This document shows, one piece after another, positions 29,138 through 39,165 of a DNA stretch of 64,000 bases (position 1 is the first letter of the stretch; each line of letters begins with the position of its first letter). The position numbers and the translations under genes are program-made. The notes under the pieces were generated by a model that saw nothing but the letters and a program-made list of their open reading frames with translations, was not told where the DNA came from and did no database searches. The stretch is from Agrobacterium vitis. Its GTDB lineage: Bacteria > Pseudomonadota > Alphaproteobacteria > Rhizobiales > Rhizobiaceae. The stretch is from positions 310,001 through 374,000 of the forward strand of contig NZ_CP118261.1 in the NCBI RefSeq assembly GCF_013337045.2, in the 5' to 3' direction.

Positions 29138-29359
29138 TCACGCCAGTGCGTTGATCATGTCGGGACGAAAACCCGACCAATGCGTATCGCCAGCGATGAC
29201 GACGGGAACCTGACGATAGCCAAGACCTTGAACCTTGGCATAGGCGTCCTCATCGACGGAAATGTCGACGATAAGGTAGTCGAGACCCTGGCGATCGAGC
29301 GCGCGGGTGGTTGCATTGCACTGGACGCAGGCAGGTTTGCTGTAAACGGTGATGGTCAT
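29138..29359 (-). CDS. nrdH: Glutaredoxin-like NrdH
   Basis: A 73-residue redoxin that donates electrons to NrdEF. The active site is CVQC in [25 protein letters not shown]; the C-terminal half has [21 protein letters not shown], the NrdH-specific WSGFRP signature. The second of two consecutive ATGs (29357-29359) is chosen since GAGG lies 5 bases before it. It is the first gene of nrdHIEF, downstream of the cobalamin riboswitch. Confidence 0.96.
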   Translation of the reverse strand: MTITVYSKPACVQCNATTRALDRQGLDYLIVDISVDEDAYAKVQGLGYRQVPVVIAGDTHWSGFRPDMINALA

Positions 29360-29568
29360 CATATCCTCGTTGGGTTTTGATTTCTGGCCGCAGAAAGGCC
29401 TCCGAAGACGCCGTTGCCGACGCTCGTTTCTGGACATTGAGTGGGAGAATGACAGGGGCTCAGACGCTGTTCAGTGACCGTCTTCGTTTAAACGCCGGAC
29501 CGTTACAGGAAAAATCACGCATGCCTTCACCCCGAAGTGTTTTGACGGATTGTCGGCAAGGAAACGCG

Positions 29569-29593
29569 GGCAAGCGACATCCTATCGCTTGCC
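29569..29593 (-). promoter_or_regulatory. Leader hairpin downstream of the riboswitch
   Basis: GGCAAGCGA (29569-29577) and TCGCTTGCC (29585-29593) form an exact 9-bp stem with a 7-base loop, between the cobalamin aptamer and nrdH. It may be part of the expression platform. The U-run after it on the minus strand is weak, so termination is not certain. Confidence 0.45.
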
Positions 29594-29635
29594 GTCACGC
29601 GACCTGCCGGGCACCCCGCCCGTGGACGTTTTCGT

Positions 29636-29811
29636 TTGAGGCAGGTCTCCTGGCTCGCGGGTCGTTACATCCATCCTTGCCTTCCCGAAGCATGATGCTT
29701 CAGTGGCTTTCGCTGGACAGATGCTCGCCGCTTACAGTTGCGGGGGCAGCTTCGGCATTGCCCGACCATCCCTGGTCCGGCGCACCGCATTCCCGTCTTA
29801 GCTTTCGATTC
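29636..29811 (-). promoter_or_regulatory. Cobalamin (B12) riboswitch upstream of nrdHIEF
   Basis: Read on the minus strand the leader contains, in order, ACGGGAATGCGGTGC, GCTGCCCCCGCAACTGTAAG, GCCACTG, GGGAAGGC, GATGTAACGACCCGCGAGCC and the B12 box AGCCAGGAGACCTGCC (29640-29655). These are the conserved core pieces of the cobalamin aptamer. It lies about 280 bases before nrdH on the same strand. Adenosylcobalamin binding normally switches the downstream genes off, so the operon should be repressed when B12 is plentiful. Confidence 0.92.
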
Positions 29812-29828
29812 ACATGGAGAATCGAAAG
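29802..29828. repeat. Inverted repeat just 5' of the riboswitch
   Basis: CTTTCGATTC (29802-29811) and GAATCGAAAG (29819-29828) form a perfect 10-bp stem with a 7-base loop at the 5' edge of the aptamer. An ACACCACATATGGTAT sequence at 29837-29852 partly resembles an NrdR box. Either could be a promoter operator for nrdHIEF. Confidence 0.4.
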
Positions 29829-29853
29829 AACCTCGAACACCACATATGGTATA

Positions 29854-30448
29854 CGAGGTTGAATTTTCGTCAACACTTATGCCATCTAAAGGGACAGCTC
29901 TCCCCAGGAAGATGTCGGGGAGGACAAGCTATTCACGGCTCCTGCGCCGTGTGCCATATGAGGCGCACAAAGGTTCGCTGTAGTTCTCTATATTTGTTGC
30001 ATAATTTTTCCTTTAAACTCATTCCGGTTTTAAAGAATCATGCAATCGCGTGGCGAGGTCGGTATTTGGGACGGATTGATCGTGACAGCGTCTTGCCGGT
30101 GACGCCGCCCGTTCGGCGATCAGCGGTGAGGTGAAGGCGCGTCGCCGTAGCCCAAAAAGTCTCAAATCATTCGACGACGGACACTATTACTCCCGGTATA
30201 AACGCCCCTGCTGTTCTGCCGAGATTAGTGCTCATCCGGCTCGGCAGTAATCCGACCAAAGACAAACAACTTGGCAATGCCCTTGCGCCTTCTCGACATC
30301 TTTGTCGATGGCATGCGCAAATGCTGAAATGGGTAGCGGCGAGAGAGTCTTGCCGTACTTGATAGACAAAAATCGGCACTATTGGATATTGGCGCAAATT
30401 GACCCATCATGCGGTTTGAGTTTATTCTGACCAAGAAGGCGCATATTT
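29854..30448. other. Intergenic region between nrd leader and lysR
   Basis: Nearly 600 bases with no recognisable gene. Short open frames on both strands have no family features. The nrd promoter should lie at its left end and the lysR promoter at its right end. Confidence 0.45.
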
Positions 30449-31357
30449 TTGGCGTTTACCCTGAGACAATTGCAATATTTCGTCGCGGTCGCTGAAAAGG
30501 GGACGGTCTCGGGTGCGGCCCAGGCCATGTCGATCTCGCAATCCTCTATTACCGAAGCGATCAAAGATCTGGAGTCTGATCTTGGCGTATCGATGTTTGA
30601 TCGCCATCCACGCGGACTGGCCATCACCCATAACGGCCACCAGTTTCTCCGACACGCGACCAACATTCTGGCCTCTGTTTCCGACGCAAGGCGCTCGCTG
30701 GCGATCAAGGACGATGCCATGACCGGCCAGTTGAACCTTGGCGTGACATCGCTGGTTGCCGGTTATGTGTTGTCGGAGCTTTTGCGCCGTTATCGTCGGG
30801 CATGTCCTGCCGTCGATGTGACAGCTATGGAGGATAGCAGCAGCTATCTGGAGCATCTGTTGATTGGGGGCGAACTCGATCTTGCCGTCATGACCATGTC
30901 TAATCTCCGCGACCGTATGGCATTGCAGGCCGAAATCATCGAGACGTCGCCCTATCGTCTCTGGCTTCCCATTGGTCATCCATTGGGGGTCGCCGATATC
31001 ATTTCCGTCAGCGATATCGCCAAGGAACCATTGATTATGCTGACGATTGACGAAATCGAGGAAAATACGGCCAAGCTGCTCTATGCGCTTGGCGCAAAGC
31101 CGCATGTTGCCTTCCGCACCCGCTCCGTGGAGGCCGTTCGCAGTCTGGTCGCAACGGGTGCCGGCATCGCTCTGCTGCCCGATCTGGTCTACCGGCCATG
31201 GTCGCTGGAAGGCGATCGCATTGAGAGCCGCGATGTTTCAGGCGCGTTACCTGTTGTGCAGGTGGGGCTTGTCTGGCGGCGCGGTTCTACATTACCGCCA
31301 GCCGCCCGCGAGTTTCTGCGTGTTGCCGAAACGGCGAGAGCCTTCAGGGATCGATAA
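30449..31357 (+). CDS. LysR family transcriptional regulator
   Basis: A 302-residue LTTR. The winged helix is at residues 4-62 (LRQLQYFVAVAEKGTVSGAAQAMSISQSSITEAIKDLESDLGVSMFDRHPRG), followed by a two-lobed effector domain starting near GQLNLGVTSLVAGYVLSELL. The start is a TTG at 30449, with AAGG about 9 bases upstream; no in-frame ATG fits the family N-terminus. It lies 104 bases upstream of the ydcS-like operon on the same strand and is its likely activator. The effector is probably the substrate or an amino-aldehyde of that pathway, by inference. Confidence 0.9.
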   Translation: MAFTLRQLQYFVAVAEKGTVSGAAQAMSISQSSITEAIKDLESDLGVSMFDRHPRGLAITHNGHQFLRHATNILASVSDARRSLAIKDDAMTGQLNLGVTSLVAGYVLSELLRRYRRACPAVDVTAMEDSSSYLEHLLIGGELDLAVMTMSNLRDRMALQAEIIETSPYRLWLPIGHPLGVADIISVSDIAKEPLIMLTIDEIEENTAKLLYALGAKPHVAFRTRSVEAVRSLVATGAGIALLPDLVYRPWSLEGDRIESRDVSGALPVVQVGLVWRRGSTLPPAAREFLRVAETARAFRDR

Positions 31358-31461
31358 TCCGATATCGGAATTTCCGAAACCGGAATTCTGTATAAAGAAA
31401 TTGCGAACGCAGCCTTTTTTTGCCTTTCTCTGTTCCAGAAAGTTCAAAAAGGGGAACCAAC

Positions 31462-32619
31462 ATGAAGAGCCTTCTGAAAGCATCGACCGCGCTGATTGCC
31501 GCGCTTTCTTTTTGCACCAATACTATCGCTGCCGAAATGATGACCTCGATTGGCCCTGGTGAGGGCGAAGTCGATATCGTCGCCTGGGCTGGCTATATCG
31601 AGCGTGGTGCGAGCGACAAGGCCTATGATTGGGTCACGGGTTTTGAAAAGGAAACTGGTTGCAAGGTCAACGTCAAGACGGCAGCGACATCAGATGAAAT
31701 GGTGACCCTGATGAACCAGGGTGGTTTCGATCTGGTGACGGCGTCCGGCGATGCATCGCTCCGACTGGTGGCTGGCGGCAAGGTTCAGCCGATCAATACA
31801 AGCCTGATCAAAAGCTGGTCGACCATCGACCCCCGTCTTCAAAATGCCCCCTGGCACACAGTTGATGGTGTTCATTACGGCGCGCCCTATCAGTGGGGGC
31901 CTAATGTGTTGATGTATAACACCAAGGCTTTTGGCGATAAGGCCCCGGCAAGCTGGGATGTGGTCTTCAAGGAAATGACGCTTCCTGATGGCAAGTCCAA
32001 CAAGGGCCGGGTTCAAGCCTATGATGGACCGATCTACATTGCCGATGCCGCTCTCTATCTGAAGACTGCAAAGCCGGAACTGGGTATCAAGGATCCCTAT
32101 GAACTCAATGAAGAGCAATATGCCGCGGCCATTACTCTTCTGAAGGGGCAGCGCGCGCTGATCGGCCGCTATTGGCACGATGCAACGGTGCAGACCGACG
32201 ATTTCAAAAACGAGGGCGTGGTTGCATCCGGTTCCTGGCCCTATCAGGTCAATTTGCTGCAAGCCGGCAAACAGCCAATCGGCTCCACCATCCCGAAGGA
32301 AGGCGCAACCGGTTGGGCAGACACGACCATGATGCACATTGCCGCCAAGCATCCAAACTGCGCTTATATGTGGATCGAGCATTCACTGTCAGCCAAGGTG
32401 CAAGGCGATGTTGCCGCCTGGTTCGGCTCGGTTCCGTCCGTTCCCGCAGCTTGCAAGGGCAACGAACTTTTGACTGAAGGTGGTTGTGCGGCCAATGGGT
32501 TTGCCAATTTCGACCGGATCTCCTTCTGGAAAACACCGGTATCGAAATGCAAGGCTGAAGGTACCTGCGTTCCCTATAGCCGCTGGGTCAGCGACTATAT
32601 CGCCGTGATGGGTGGATAA
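31462..32619 (+). CDS. ydcS: ABC transporter solute-binding protein, YdcS-like (polyamine type)
   Basis: A 385-residue periplasmic receptor with a signal peptide ending near IAA|EM. The mature protein matches E. coli YdcS closely from memory: GEVDIVAWAGYIERG, DKAYDWVTGFEKETGCKVNVKTAATSDEM, GFDLVTASGDASLRL, YGAPYQWGPNVLMYNTK, GRVQAYDGPIYIADAALYL and YWHDATVQTDDFKNEGVVAS. YdcS belongs to the putrescine/spermidine receptor group. ATG 31462 follows AAGGGG. It is followed by a hairpin and then ATPase, two permeases and an aldehyde dehydrogenase, the exact ydcSTUVW order. Confidence 0.93.
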   Translation: MKSLLKASTALIAALSFCTNTIAAEMMTSIGPGEGEVDIVAWAGYIERGASDKAYDWVTGFEKETGCKVNVKTAATSDEMVTLMNQGGFDLVTASGDASLRLVAGGKVQPINTSLIKSWSTIDPRLQNAPWHTVDGVHYGAPYQWGPNVLMYNTKAFGDKAPASWDVVFKEMTLPDGKSNKGRVQAYDGPIYIADAALYLKTAKPELGIKDPYELNEEQYAAAITLLKGQRALIGRYWHDATVQTDDFKNEGVVASGSWPYQVNLLQAGKQPIGSTIPKEGATGWADTTMMHIAAKHPNCAYMWIEHSLSAKVQGDVAAWFGSVPSVPAACKGNELLTEGGCAANGFANFDRISFWKTPVSKCKAEGTCVPYSRWVSDYIAVMGG

Positions 32620-32631
32620 GAGCCATCACTT

Positions 32632-32647
32632 CGGAGGCTAACCTCCG
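32632..32647 (+). terminator. Intra-operon hairpin after the binding-protein gene
   Basis: CGGAGG (32632-32637), CTAA, CCTCCG (32642-32647) followed by TTCTTTG, 12 bases after the receptor stop. Such hairpins often protect the upstream mRNA or partly terminate, giving more binding protein than membrane subunits. The remaining bases to the ATPase gene (32766) hold nothing recognisable. Confidence 0.55.
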
Positions 32648-32765
32648 TTCTTTGCTCGCTTCGGGTGCCATTTCATAACGAGACCTGACATGGCGCCCCG
32701 AGGTGGGTGTGGGATGCTGCATGTCTGAATGCTTGCAGTGCTTTTAGTATTATCGGAGATCACAT

Positions 32766-33767
32766 ATGCCCCCGGCAGTCATCTTGCGCGCGGTTTCACG
32801 GCATTTCGGCAGCGTCCGGGCCGTCGATAATGTCGATCTGGAAATCGCCGAGGGCGAATTCTTTGCCATGCTCGGGCCATCCGGTTCCGGCAAGACAACC
32901 TGCCTGCGACTGGTTGCGGGCTTCGAGCAACCAACCGCCGGCGAAATCGTGATTTTCAACGAGAATGCCAACGGCATTCCGCCCTGGAAACGCAACGTCA
33001 ATACGGTCTTTCAGGATTACGCGCTCTTTCCGCATATGAGCATTCTCGACAATGTCGCTTACGGCCTGATGGTCAAGGGCGTTGGCAAGAAGGAAAGGCT
33101 GAAAGCCGCAGAAGAAGCGCTAGACCTGGTAAAGCTTGGTGGCTACGGCGCGCGCAAGACCGGCCAGCTCTCCGGCGGTCAACGGCAGCGCGTGGCGCTG
33201 GCTCGTGCTCTCGTCAACAAGCCAAAAGTGTTGCTGTTGGACGAGCCGCTTGGCGCACTTGATCTGAAATTGCGTGAAGCCATGCAGGAAGAATTGAAAA
33301 GCCTGCAAAAGGCGCTCGGCATTACCTTCATCTTCGTCACCCACGATCAGGGCGAGGCGCTATCCATGGCGGATCGAGTCGCCGTGTTCAGCAACGGGAA
33401 AATCGTTCAGGCCGGAAGTCCGGAGATGATCTATCAAAATCCGCGAACGAAATTTGTCGCCGACTTCGTAGGCTCATCCAATATCCTGCCGCCAGACCTG
33501 ACAGCCAAGCTGACAGGCAAGAGAGCCTGGTCGAGCATTCGTCCCGAACAGATCAGCATCGGTGGGAACGCACACGATGTTCTTAAAGTCTCGGGCCAAC
33601 TTGGCTCCAGCAGTTTTCTCGGCGCATTCAAGCGCATCATCGTCAATGCAGGCGGTCTGCAGTTGCATGCAAACCTGCCAATCGGACAGGATGTGCCGCC
33701 ACCGGGAAGTGATGTTTCGCTTTGCTTTGACCGCGCATCACTCAACATGTTGGAAGATGCGGCATGA
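32766..33767 (+). CDS. ydcT: ABC transporter ATP-binding protein, YdcT/PotA-like
   Basis: A 333-residue ATPase. Walker A (GPSGSGKTT), Q-loop (VFQDYALFPHMSI), signature LSGGQRQR, Walker B (VLLLDEPLGALDLKLRE) and switch THDQGEALSMADR are all present, then a short TOBE-like C-terminal domain. PPWKRNVNTVFQ is typical of the polyamine group. Its stop overlaps the next permease start (ATGA). It powers the YdcU/YdcV channel. Confidence 0.93.
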   Translation: MPPAVILRAVSRHFGSVRAVDNVDLEIAEGEFFAMLGPSGSGKTTCLRLVAGFEQPTAGEIVIFNENANGIPPWKRNVNTVFQDYALFPHMSILDNVAYGLMVKGVGKKERLKAAEEALDLVKLGGYGARKTGQLSGGQRQRVALARALVNKPKVLLLDEPLGALDLKLREAMQEELKSLQKALGITFIFVTHDQGEALSMADRVAVFSNGKIVQAGSPEMIYQNPRTKFVADFVGSSNILPPDLTAKLTGKRAWSSIRPEQISIGGNAHDVLKVSGQLGSSSFLGAFKRIIVNAGGLQLHANLPIGQDVPPPGSDVSLCFDRASLNMLEDAA

Positions 33768-34696
33768 CGGGCGCTCTCTCTAATGAAGGCCTGATTGGCC
33801 GCGTTTGCGCGACATTCTGGCGAAAGCCAAAACTGCTGGTCATTCTGATGCTGGCACCACCGCTCCTGTGGCTCGGCGTTGTCTACGTCGGTTCGCTTCT
33901 GGCGCTCTTGCTGCAGAGTTTCTTTTCGATTGATGATTACAGCGGCCTGATCAAATATCAGCTGACACTGTCCACCTATGCCCAGCTGTTGAGCGGCTCC
34001 AATATCGATATCATCCGCCGCACGGTTGTCATGGCGGCTTTGGTGACGGTTGCCGCTGCCATTCTTGCCTTTCCTATTGCCTATTATGCGGCGCGTTATG
34101 CGAAAGGACGCTGGAAGGCGGTGTTTTATCTTGGTGTGATGCTGCCGCTCTGGTCGAGCTATCTGGTGAAGATCTACGCCTGGAAAATGATCCTGTCGAA
34201 AGAAGGCATCATCAACTGGGTCGCCGACAAGCTGCATCTGACGCCCTTGCTGGACGCCTATCTGGCAATTCCCAACATCGGCGGCAATTCGCTTTCGGTG
34301 AGCGCAACAGGAACGTTCTTGGTTTTCCTTTATATCTGGCTTCCCTATATGATCTTGCCGGTTCAGGCTGCGTTGGAGCGGGTGCCCGCAAACCTGATCG
34401 AAGCCTCGCATGATCTGGGTGCTTCCCCCGGTCAAACCTTCCGGCACGTGCTTTTGCCCTTGGCAATGCCAGGTGTTGCAGCGGGATCGATTTTCACCTT
34501 TTCGCTGACGCTGGGCGACTACATCATCCCCGGCATCATTGGCACCTCGCGGCTCTTCATCGGCCAAACAGTCTATATTCAGCAGGGAACTGCCGGAAAC
34601 GTGCCGCTTGCCGCCGCCTTTTCCGTGGTGCCGGTTGTCATCATGGGCATCTATCTCTGGCTTGCCAAAAAACAGGGGGCGTTCGATGCGCTCTGA
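33764..34696 (+). CDS. ydcU: ABC transporter permease, YdcU/PotB-like
   Basis: A 310-residue inner-membrane subunit with six hydrophobic segments, the first at [27 protein letters not shown]. The ATPase-contact EAA loop is [42 protein letters not shown] and the loop [22 protein letters not shown] are typical of polyamine permeases of the PotB class. It overlaps both neighbouring genes by a few bases, so translation is coupled. Confidence 0.93.
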   Translation: MTGALSNEGLIGRVCATFWRKPKLLVILMLAPPLLWLGVVYVGSLLALLLQSFFSIDDYSGLIKYQLTLSTYAQLLSGSNIDIIRRTVVMAALVTVAAAILAFPIAYYAARYAKGRWKAVFYLGVMLPLWSSYLVKIYAWKMILSKEGIINWVADKLHLTPLLDAYLAIPNIGGNSLSVSATGTFLVFLYIWLPYMILPVQAALERVPANLIEASHDLGASPGQTFRHVLLPLAMPGVAAGSIFTFSLTLGDYIIPGIIGTSRLFIGQTVYIQQGTAGNVPLAAAFSVVPVVIMGIYLWLAKKQGAFDAL

Positions 34697-35501
34697 TAAA
34701 ACCAATTCCGCACCCTTCAGCTTGAAACTTGCCGCAATTGGCGGCCTGCTATTCCTGCATCTGCCGATCCTGCTGATCTTCGTCTATGCCTTCACAACGG
34801 AAGACAAAAGCTTCCAGTGGCCGCCGCCGGGCCTGACAACGCGCTGGCTTTATGCTGCCTGGGAACGTAGCGATGTCTGGAAAGCGCTTGGTCTTTCCGT
34901 GCAGGTTGCCTCTGTTGCCACGCTGGTTGCGCTGGTGCTCGGCACGCTTTGCGCCGCAGCCGTGGCCAGAACGAAGTTTTTCGGCCGGGAGGCGATCACA
35001 CTGTTGGTCATCTTGCCGATCGCCCTTCCCGGCATTGTCACCGGCATTGCGCTTCGCTCTGCTTTCGGCCTGTTTGAAATACCTTTCTCCTTCTGGACGA
35101 TTGTTCTGGGTCATGCGACTTTCTGCATGGTCGTGGTCTATAACAATGCCGTTGCCCGCTTTCGCCGACTGTCGCCCTCCTTGATCGAAGCCTCTTATGA
35201 TCTCGGCGCCAACGGCCTTACGACATTCCGCCATGTCGTGTTGCCCAATATCGGCTCGGCGCTTCTGGCCGGCGGTATGCTCGCCTTTGCGCTGTCCTTC
35301 GACGAGGTGATTGTCACGACATTCACCGCCGGGCAGCAGCAGACTCTGCCAATCTGGATGCTGGAAGAACTGATCCGTCCGCACGAACGGCCCGTCACCA
35401 ATGTTGTCGCAATGATTGTGGTGCTGGTGACCTTTCTGCCGATCCTGGGTGCCTATATGTTGACGCGCAGCGGTGAAGAAACCTGTGGCTCCGATAAATA
35501 A
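34686..35501 (+). CDS. ydcV: ABC transporter permease, YdcV/PotC-like
   Basis: A 271-residue inner-membrane subunit with about six hydrophobic segments. The EAA loop reads [27 protein letters not shown], and [27 protein letters not shown] is the PotC-type signature after it. ATG 34686 lies inside the end of the preceding permease gene (11-base overlap). It pairs with the YdcU-like protein. Confidence 0.93.
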   Translation: MRSDKTNSAPFSLKLAAIGGLLFLHLPILLIFVYAFTTEDKSFQWPPPGLTTRWLYAAWERSDVWKALGLSVQVASVATLVALVLGTLCAAAVARTKFFGREAITLLVILPIALPGIVTGIALRSAFGLFEIPFSFWTIVLGHATFCMVVVYNNAVARFRRLSPSLIEASYDLGANGLTTFRHVVLPNIGSALLAGGMLAFALSFDEVIVTTFTAGQQQTLPIWMLEELIRPHERPVTNVVAMIVVLVTFLPILGAYMLTRSGEETCGSDK

Positions 35502-35526
35502 TTCAAAGAAAACAAGGACCCTTGTC

Positions 35527-36954
35527 ATGGAAAAATCAATGCTTATCGGCTCGAAACTTGTTTCCGGTGAAGGCCAGGACGAGCGGATCCTCAACCCCAG
35601 GACCGGTGAACTGATCACGGAAATACCCGAGGCCTCGCAGGCGCAAGTCGATGCGGCGGTTGCCGCTGCTGACAGGGCTTTCCAGGGCTGGTCGAAGACG
35701 ACACCGGCAGAGCGTTCGGTCTATCTGTTGCAGATCGCCGACCGTATCGAGGCTGAGGCGGATGCCTTTGCAGCCTTGGAAGCGCTCAACTGCGGTAAGC
35801 CTATTAACGCTGTGCGTAATGATGAAATTCCGGCCATCGTCGATTGTTACCGTTATTTCGCCGGTGCCGTGCGCAATATGCAAGGTGTCATTGCCGGCCA
35901 ATATCTGCCGGGCATGACCTCGATGATCCGGCGTGATCCCGTCGGCATTATCGGCTCCATCGCGCCCTGGAACTATCCCTTGATGATGATGGCCTGGAAG
36001 CTTGCACCGGCCATTGCCGGCGGCAACACAGTTGTTTTCAAGCCTTCAGAGCAAACACCGCTGACCGCGCTCAAAATGGCAAAACTGCTTTCCGAAATCC
36101 TGCCTGAAGGCGTCGTTAACGTCATTCTCGGGCGCGGGGATACGGTTGGTAACACACTGATCAATCATCCGGCGATCAACATGATCTCAATCACCGGCGA
36201 TATCGCCACCGGCAAAAAGATCCTCCAGGCCGCCGCCAAGACCGTCAAACGCTCGCATCTGGAATTGGGCGGCAAGGCTCCAGTCATCGTCTATGGCGAT
36301 GCTGACATCGACGCCGTCGTCGCAGGTATCAAGGCCTTCGGCTATTACAATGCCGGACAGGATTGCACGGCCGCATGCCGGATCTATGCCGAAAAGAGCA
36401 TCTACGCAAAATTCGTGGCCGATCTCAGCGCCGCAGTCTCCACGATCCGCTTTGGAGAAGCCGATGACACGATGAACGAAATCGGCCCGCTGATTTCATT
36501 GCGCCAGCGCGACCGGGTGGCAAGCTTCGTGCAACGCGCAGCAGAAATCGGCCATATCGAAGTCACCGCAGGCGGCGCAACGCCGGAAGGCGGCGGCTTC
36601 TATTATCAGCCAACTGTTGTGGCAGGTGCCTTGCAATCTGACGAAATTGTCCGCCGCGAAGTCTTCGGTCCGGTCGTGTCTGTGACACCGTTCGGTGCTG
36701 ACGATGATGTTATTGGCTGGGCCAATGATTCCGATTATGGCCTGGCCTCTTCTGTCTGGACCAAGGACATATCGAAAGCGATGAATGCAGCCGCCAGCCT
36801 GCGGTATGGCTGTACCTGGATCAACACCCATTTCATGCTATGCAACGAGATGCCACACGGCGGATTGAAGCAATCCGGCTATGGCAAGGATCTCTCCCAA
36901 TATGCGCTCGAAGATTACACCGTCGTCCGACATGTTATGATCAATCACGGGTGA
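35527..36954 (+). CDS. patD: Gamma-aminobutyraldehyde dehydrogenase (PatD/YdcW-like)
   Basis: A 475-residue NAD-dependent aldehyde dehydrogenase, almost the length of E. coli PatD (474). Visible are the substrate-side [36 protein letters not shown], the catalytic Glu in [12 protein letters not shown], the nucleophile Cys in [13 protein letters not shown], and [12 protein letters not shown]. The N-terminal [23 protein letters not shown] is typical of this subgroup. It oxidises 4-aminobutanal from putrescine breakdown to GABA. As the last gene of the uptake operon it links import with catabolism. AAGGA lies 8 bases before the ATG. Confidence 0.92.
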   Translation: MEKSMLIGSKLVSGEGQDERILNPRTGELITEIPEASQAQVDAAVAAADRAFQGWSKTTPAERSVYLLQIADRIEAEADAFAALEALNCGKPINAVRNDEIPAIVDCYRYFAGAVRNMQGVIAGQYLPGMTSMIRRDPVGIIGSIAPWNYPLMMMAWKLAPAIAGGNTVVFKPSEQTPLTALKMAKLLSEILPEGVVNVILGRGDTVGNTLINHPAINMISITGDIATGKKILQAAAKTVKRSHLELGGKAPVIVYGDADIDAVVAGIKAFGYYNAGQDCTAACRIYAEKSIYAKFVADLSAAVSTIRFGEADDTMNEIGPLISLRQRDRVASFVQRAAEIGHIEVTAGGATPEGGGFYYQPTVVAGALQSDEIVRREVFGPVVSVTPFGADDDVIGWANDSDYGLASSVWTKDISKAMNAAASLRYGCTWINTHFMLCNEMPHGGLKQSGYGKDLSQYALEDYTVVRHVMINHG

Positions 36955-37239
36955 TCGAGTTGGTTTCTTTGCGGATCAATTTCAACGCGGCCCTTTTATT
37001 CCCGCGGCTTTGCACAAGGGCTTCGAGAACATAGATGTTGGCGCTAGGGCGTTGGTGTCAGGCGGCCTATATCGCGGCTTCGCCAGTCTGACGAGGTTGT
37101 ACGTGTGAAGCAGCGTCGGAGGCTACCCCTATGACTGGTCCCGTAAGGCCCTGCTCTACTGAGATAAAATGGAGATCAGGTGGGGAGCACGATCAATGCC
37201 GATGAACACCCCACACGCGCAGAAATTTTACAGGTAAAG

Positions 37240-38454
37240 TCAGGCGTTCTGCAACACGATTGCCTCGACCGATGGTCGGCGGCGGCTGAGCAAAAACAGG
37301 TTCAGAAGCGCGCCGCATGAGCATAGTGAGGCGAGACCAAGGAGGACATGACTGCCAAACTGTGTCAGCAAACTGATAAAGATCGGAGGCGATGCGGCCG
37401 AAATTAGATTGAGCGGCAGTGCGATGCGCGACGTTGCTTTGGCAAATTCGGCCTTGTCGTAGAATAACAAAGGGATGGTGGCCCGAGACACCGCCAGCGC
37501 GCCGCTGCCCAGGCCGTAAATCAGGATGAAGCCAGGGACTGTCCAATAGATGCCATCGCCTACGATGAGCAGCAGCATTGCGACAGGCAGACAAATACCG
37601 GCGACCAGGCCGGTGGTTATCCCATCCCATCGACCGCCACCCACGAAATCCAATCCGCGAGCACACACCTGAATGACCCCCAGCATCGAGCCGAAGGCAA
37701 TCGCTTGGGACTTTGGTAATCCCTCAGCCTGCAAGAGTTCGATCAGTACGGCAGAAAACCCGAAGGTAACGAAGGCATTGAGGGCGATGGCTGTTACTAT
37801 GAGAGCGAAAGTGCCTTTGCGTGCGATCGTTGTCGGCCCGGTCGCCGGCGCTGACGGGCTCGTCGCCTCCCCCCGATATGCCCGGCGCGGCAAGCCGAAG
37901 ACATAAAACGGCAGGCATACCAGCACCATCATTGCTGCATAGACGAGGCAGGTGCCACGCCAGCCCACTGCTGCCGAAAGAAATGCGGTCGTCGGCCAGA
38001 AGATGCTACTAGACAGCCCCGTTACCAGCATGAGTGCGCCGATGGCGCTCTTGGCCTTCCGTCCGGCGATCTCATTGAGCATGATATAGGCCGCTGTGGT
38101 CAGTGTGGCGCTGCCGGCTGTACCCAGAATGACCCAGGCCGCGAAATAGAGCACTGGCCCTGTTGAAACGGAAAGCAGCACAAAGCCGGCCGCAGCGAGA
38201 ACAGCCCCGGCCATCATCACGCGGCGGGCGCCGAACCGCATAAATCCCTTCGCCAACACCGGAGCCCATAGGCCCATGACGACATACAGGACTGAACTGC
38301 CAGCGAAGGCCGCCTCGATGCTCATACCAAGACCGGCGGCAACCTGCTGGCCGATGATCGCGGGAAGGCTGACCGTACCCCACCCTATCACCTGCGTCAC
38401 GGCAAGGACGAAGAGGACACTGATGATTTTCCTGTCGGGTCCTAGGAAGCGCAT
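37240..38454 (-). CDS. Major facilitator superfamily transporter
   Basis: A 404-residue polytopic membrane protein with twelve likely segments in two halves, joined by a hydrophilic loop (RRAYRGEATSPSAPATGPTTIARKG). The loop 2-3 region FMRFGARRVMMAGAVLAAAG is a relaxed MFS signature. The substrate is unknown. It is a single gene: the 285 bases to its left (the end of patD) and 130 bases to its right hold no partner or regulator. Confidence 0.88.
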   Translation of the reverse strand: MRFLGPDRKIISVLFVLAVTQVIGWGTVSLPAIIGQQVAAGLGMSIEAAFAGSSVLYVVMGLWAPVLAKGFMRFGARRVMMAGAVLAAAGFVLLSVSTGPVLYFAAWVILGTAGSATLTTAAYIMLNEIAGRKAKSAIGALMLVTGLSSSIFWPTTAFLSAAVGWRGTCLVYAAMMVLVCLPFYVFGLPRRAYRGEATSPSAPATGPTTIARKGTFALIVTAIALNAFVTFGFSAVLIELLQAEGLPKSQAIAFGSMLGVIQVCARGLDFVGGGRWDGITTGLVAGICLPVAMLLLIVGDGIYWTVPGFILIYGLGSGALAVSRATIPLLFYDKAEFAKATSRIALPLNLISAASPPIFISLLTQFGSHVLLGLASLCSCGALLNLFLLSRRRPSVEAIVLQNA

Positions 38455-38586
38455 AGGCCTGCCAATAACAATTAAAATTGCTGATTAGCAGACTTCACAT
38501 ATCAAGTAGATGACAGCTGTGTTCGAGTGTGTCGGATCAATGCTGACGACGTCAGGCAGACCATCTAAAAACTCTGCTTGCCACAA

Positions 38587-39165
38587 TTATTGATCCCAGC
38601 CGACAATTGTGAGCTTGGGCCACATTTTGATCCAGCGATCGATCTTCTTTTCGTATATTTCGCATGTAATCTGCTTTTTGTTTGGGCGGACGACAGCACC
38701 AAACAGGTCGGAAAGTCCATAGGGAGCGCACAACTCCAGGCTAGTATGGGCAGGTCGCAGGCCCACGGCCGCCGCCGCTGTCGGAAAAGTGGTTATGGCT
38801 TCGGCTGTTGAAGTATACGGATTAATCGAATATCCGAACTTGGCTTCGTACCAAGAGTGTACTCTGGCTTGGTTTTTCACATCTATCCAGACTGGCAACC
38901 CCGAGAATGCTGATCGGATACGGGCCGAGTGTTCGGCTTCCGAGACCTCTTAAAGATCATCGGGATCGAAATAAACGATATCGATGTCTTGGATGCCATA
39001 AGCGGGCGGGAAACCAAAAATGTGGTTCCAAACCGTTTGGGCGATAGCACCGGCCACAAGCTAGGAATCAGGCAGGGCAATCTCATCCCAGTTGCTAAGA
39101 ACTGAAGAAAGCAGTGGGCTCTTGGAGACGATCTCTTGTAATTCCAGGTGCAGTTCGTCGCTCAC
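38587..39165 (-). pseudogene. Nucleotidyltransferase-family protein (DUF925-like) with two in-frame stops
   Basis: A single continuous frame from GTG 39163-39165 (AAGGA upstream) to 38587 would encode about 192 residues. It is broken by TAG at 39061-39063, where LPDS-stop-LVAGAIAQTVWN implies loss of a Trp, and by TAA at 38950-38952 after IVYFDPDDL. The C-terminal part, DVKNQARVHSWYEAKFGYSI..YTSTAEAITTFPTAAAAVGLR..DLFGAVVRPNKKQI, is intact. The family is a small group of predicted nucleotidyltransferases with the GIQDIDIVYFD metal motif. No frameshift is needed, so the damage is recent or suppression-like. Confidence 0.8.

Noticed and set aside
30167..30434. Minus-strand open frames between the nrd leader and lysR
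   Set aside because: Composition is not protein-like, no ribosome site or family motif.
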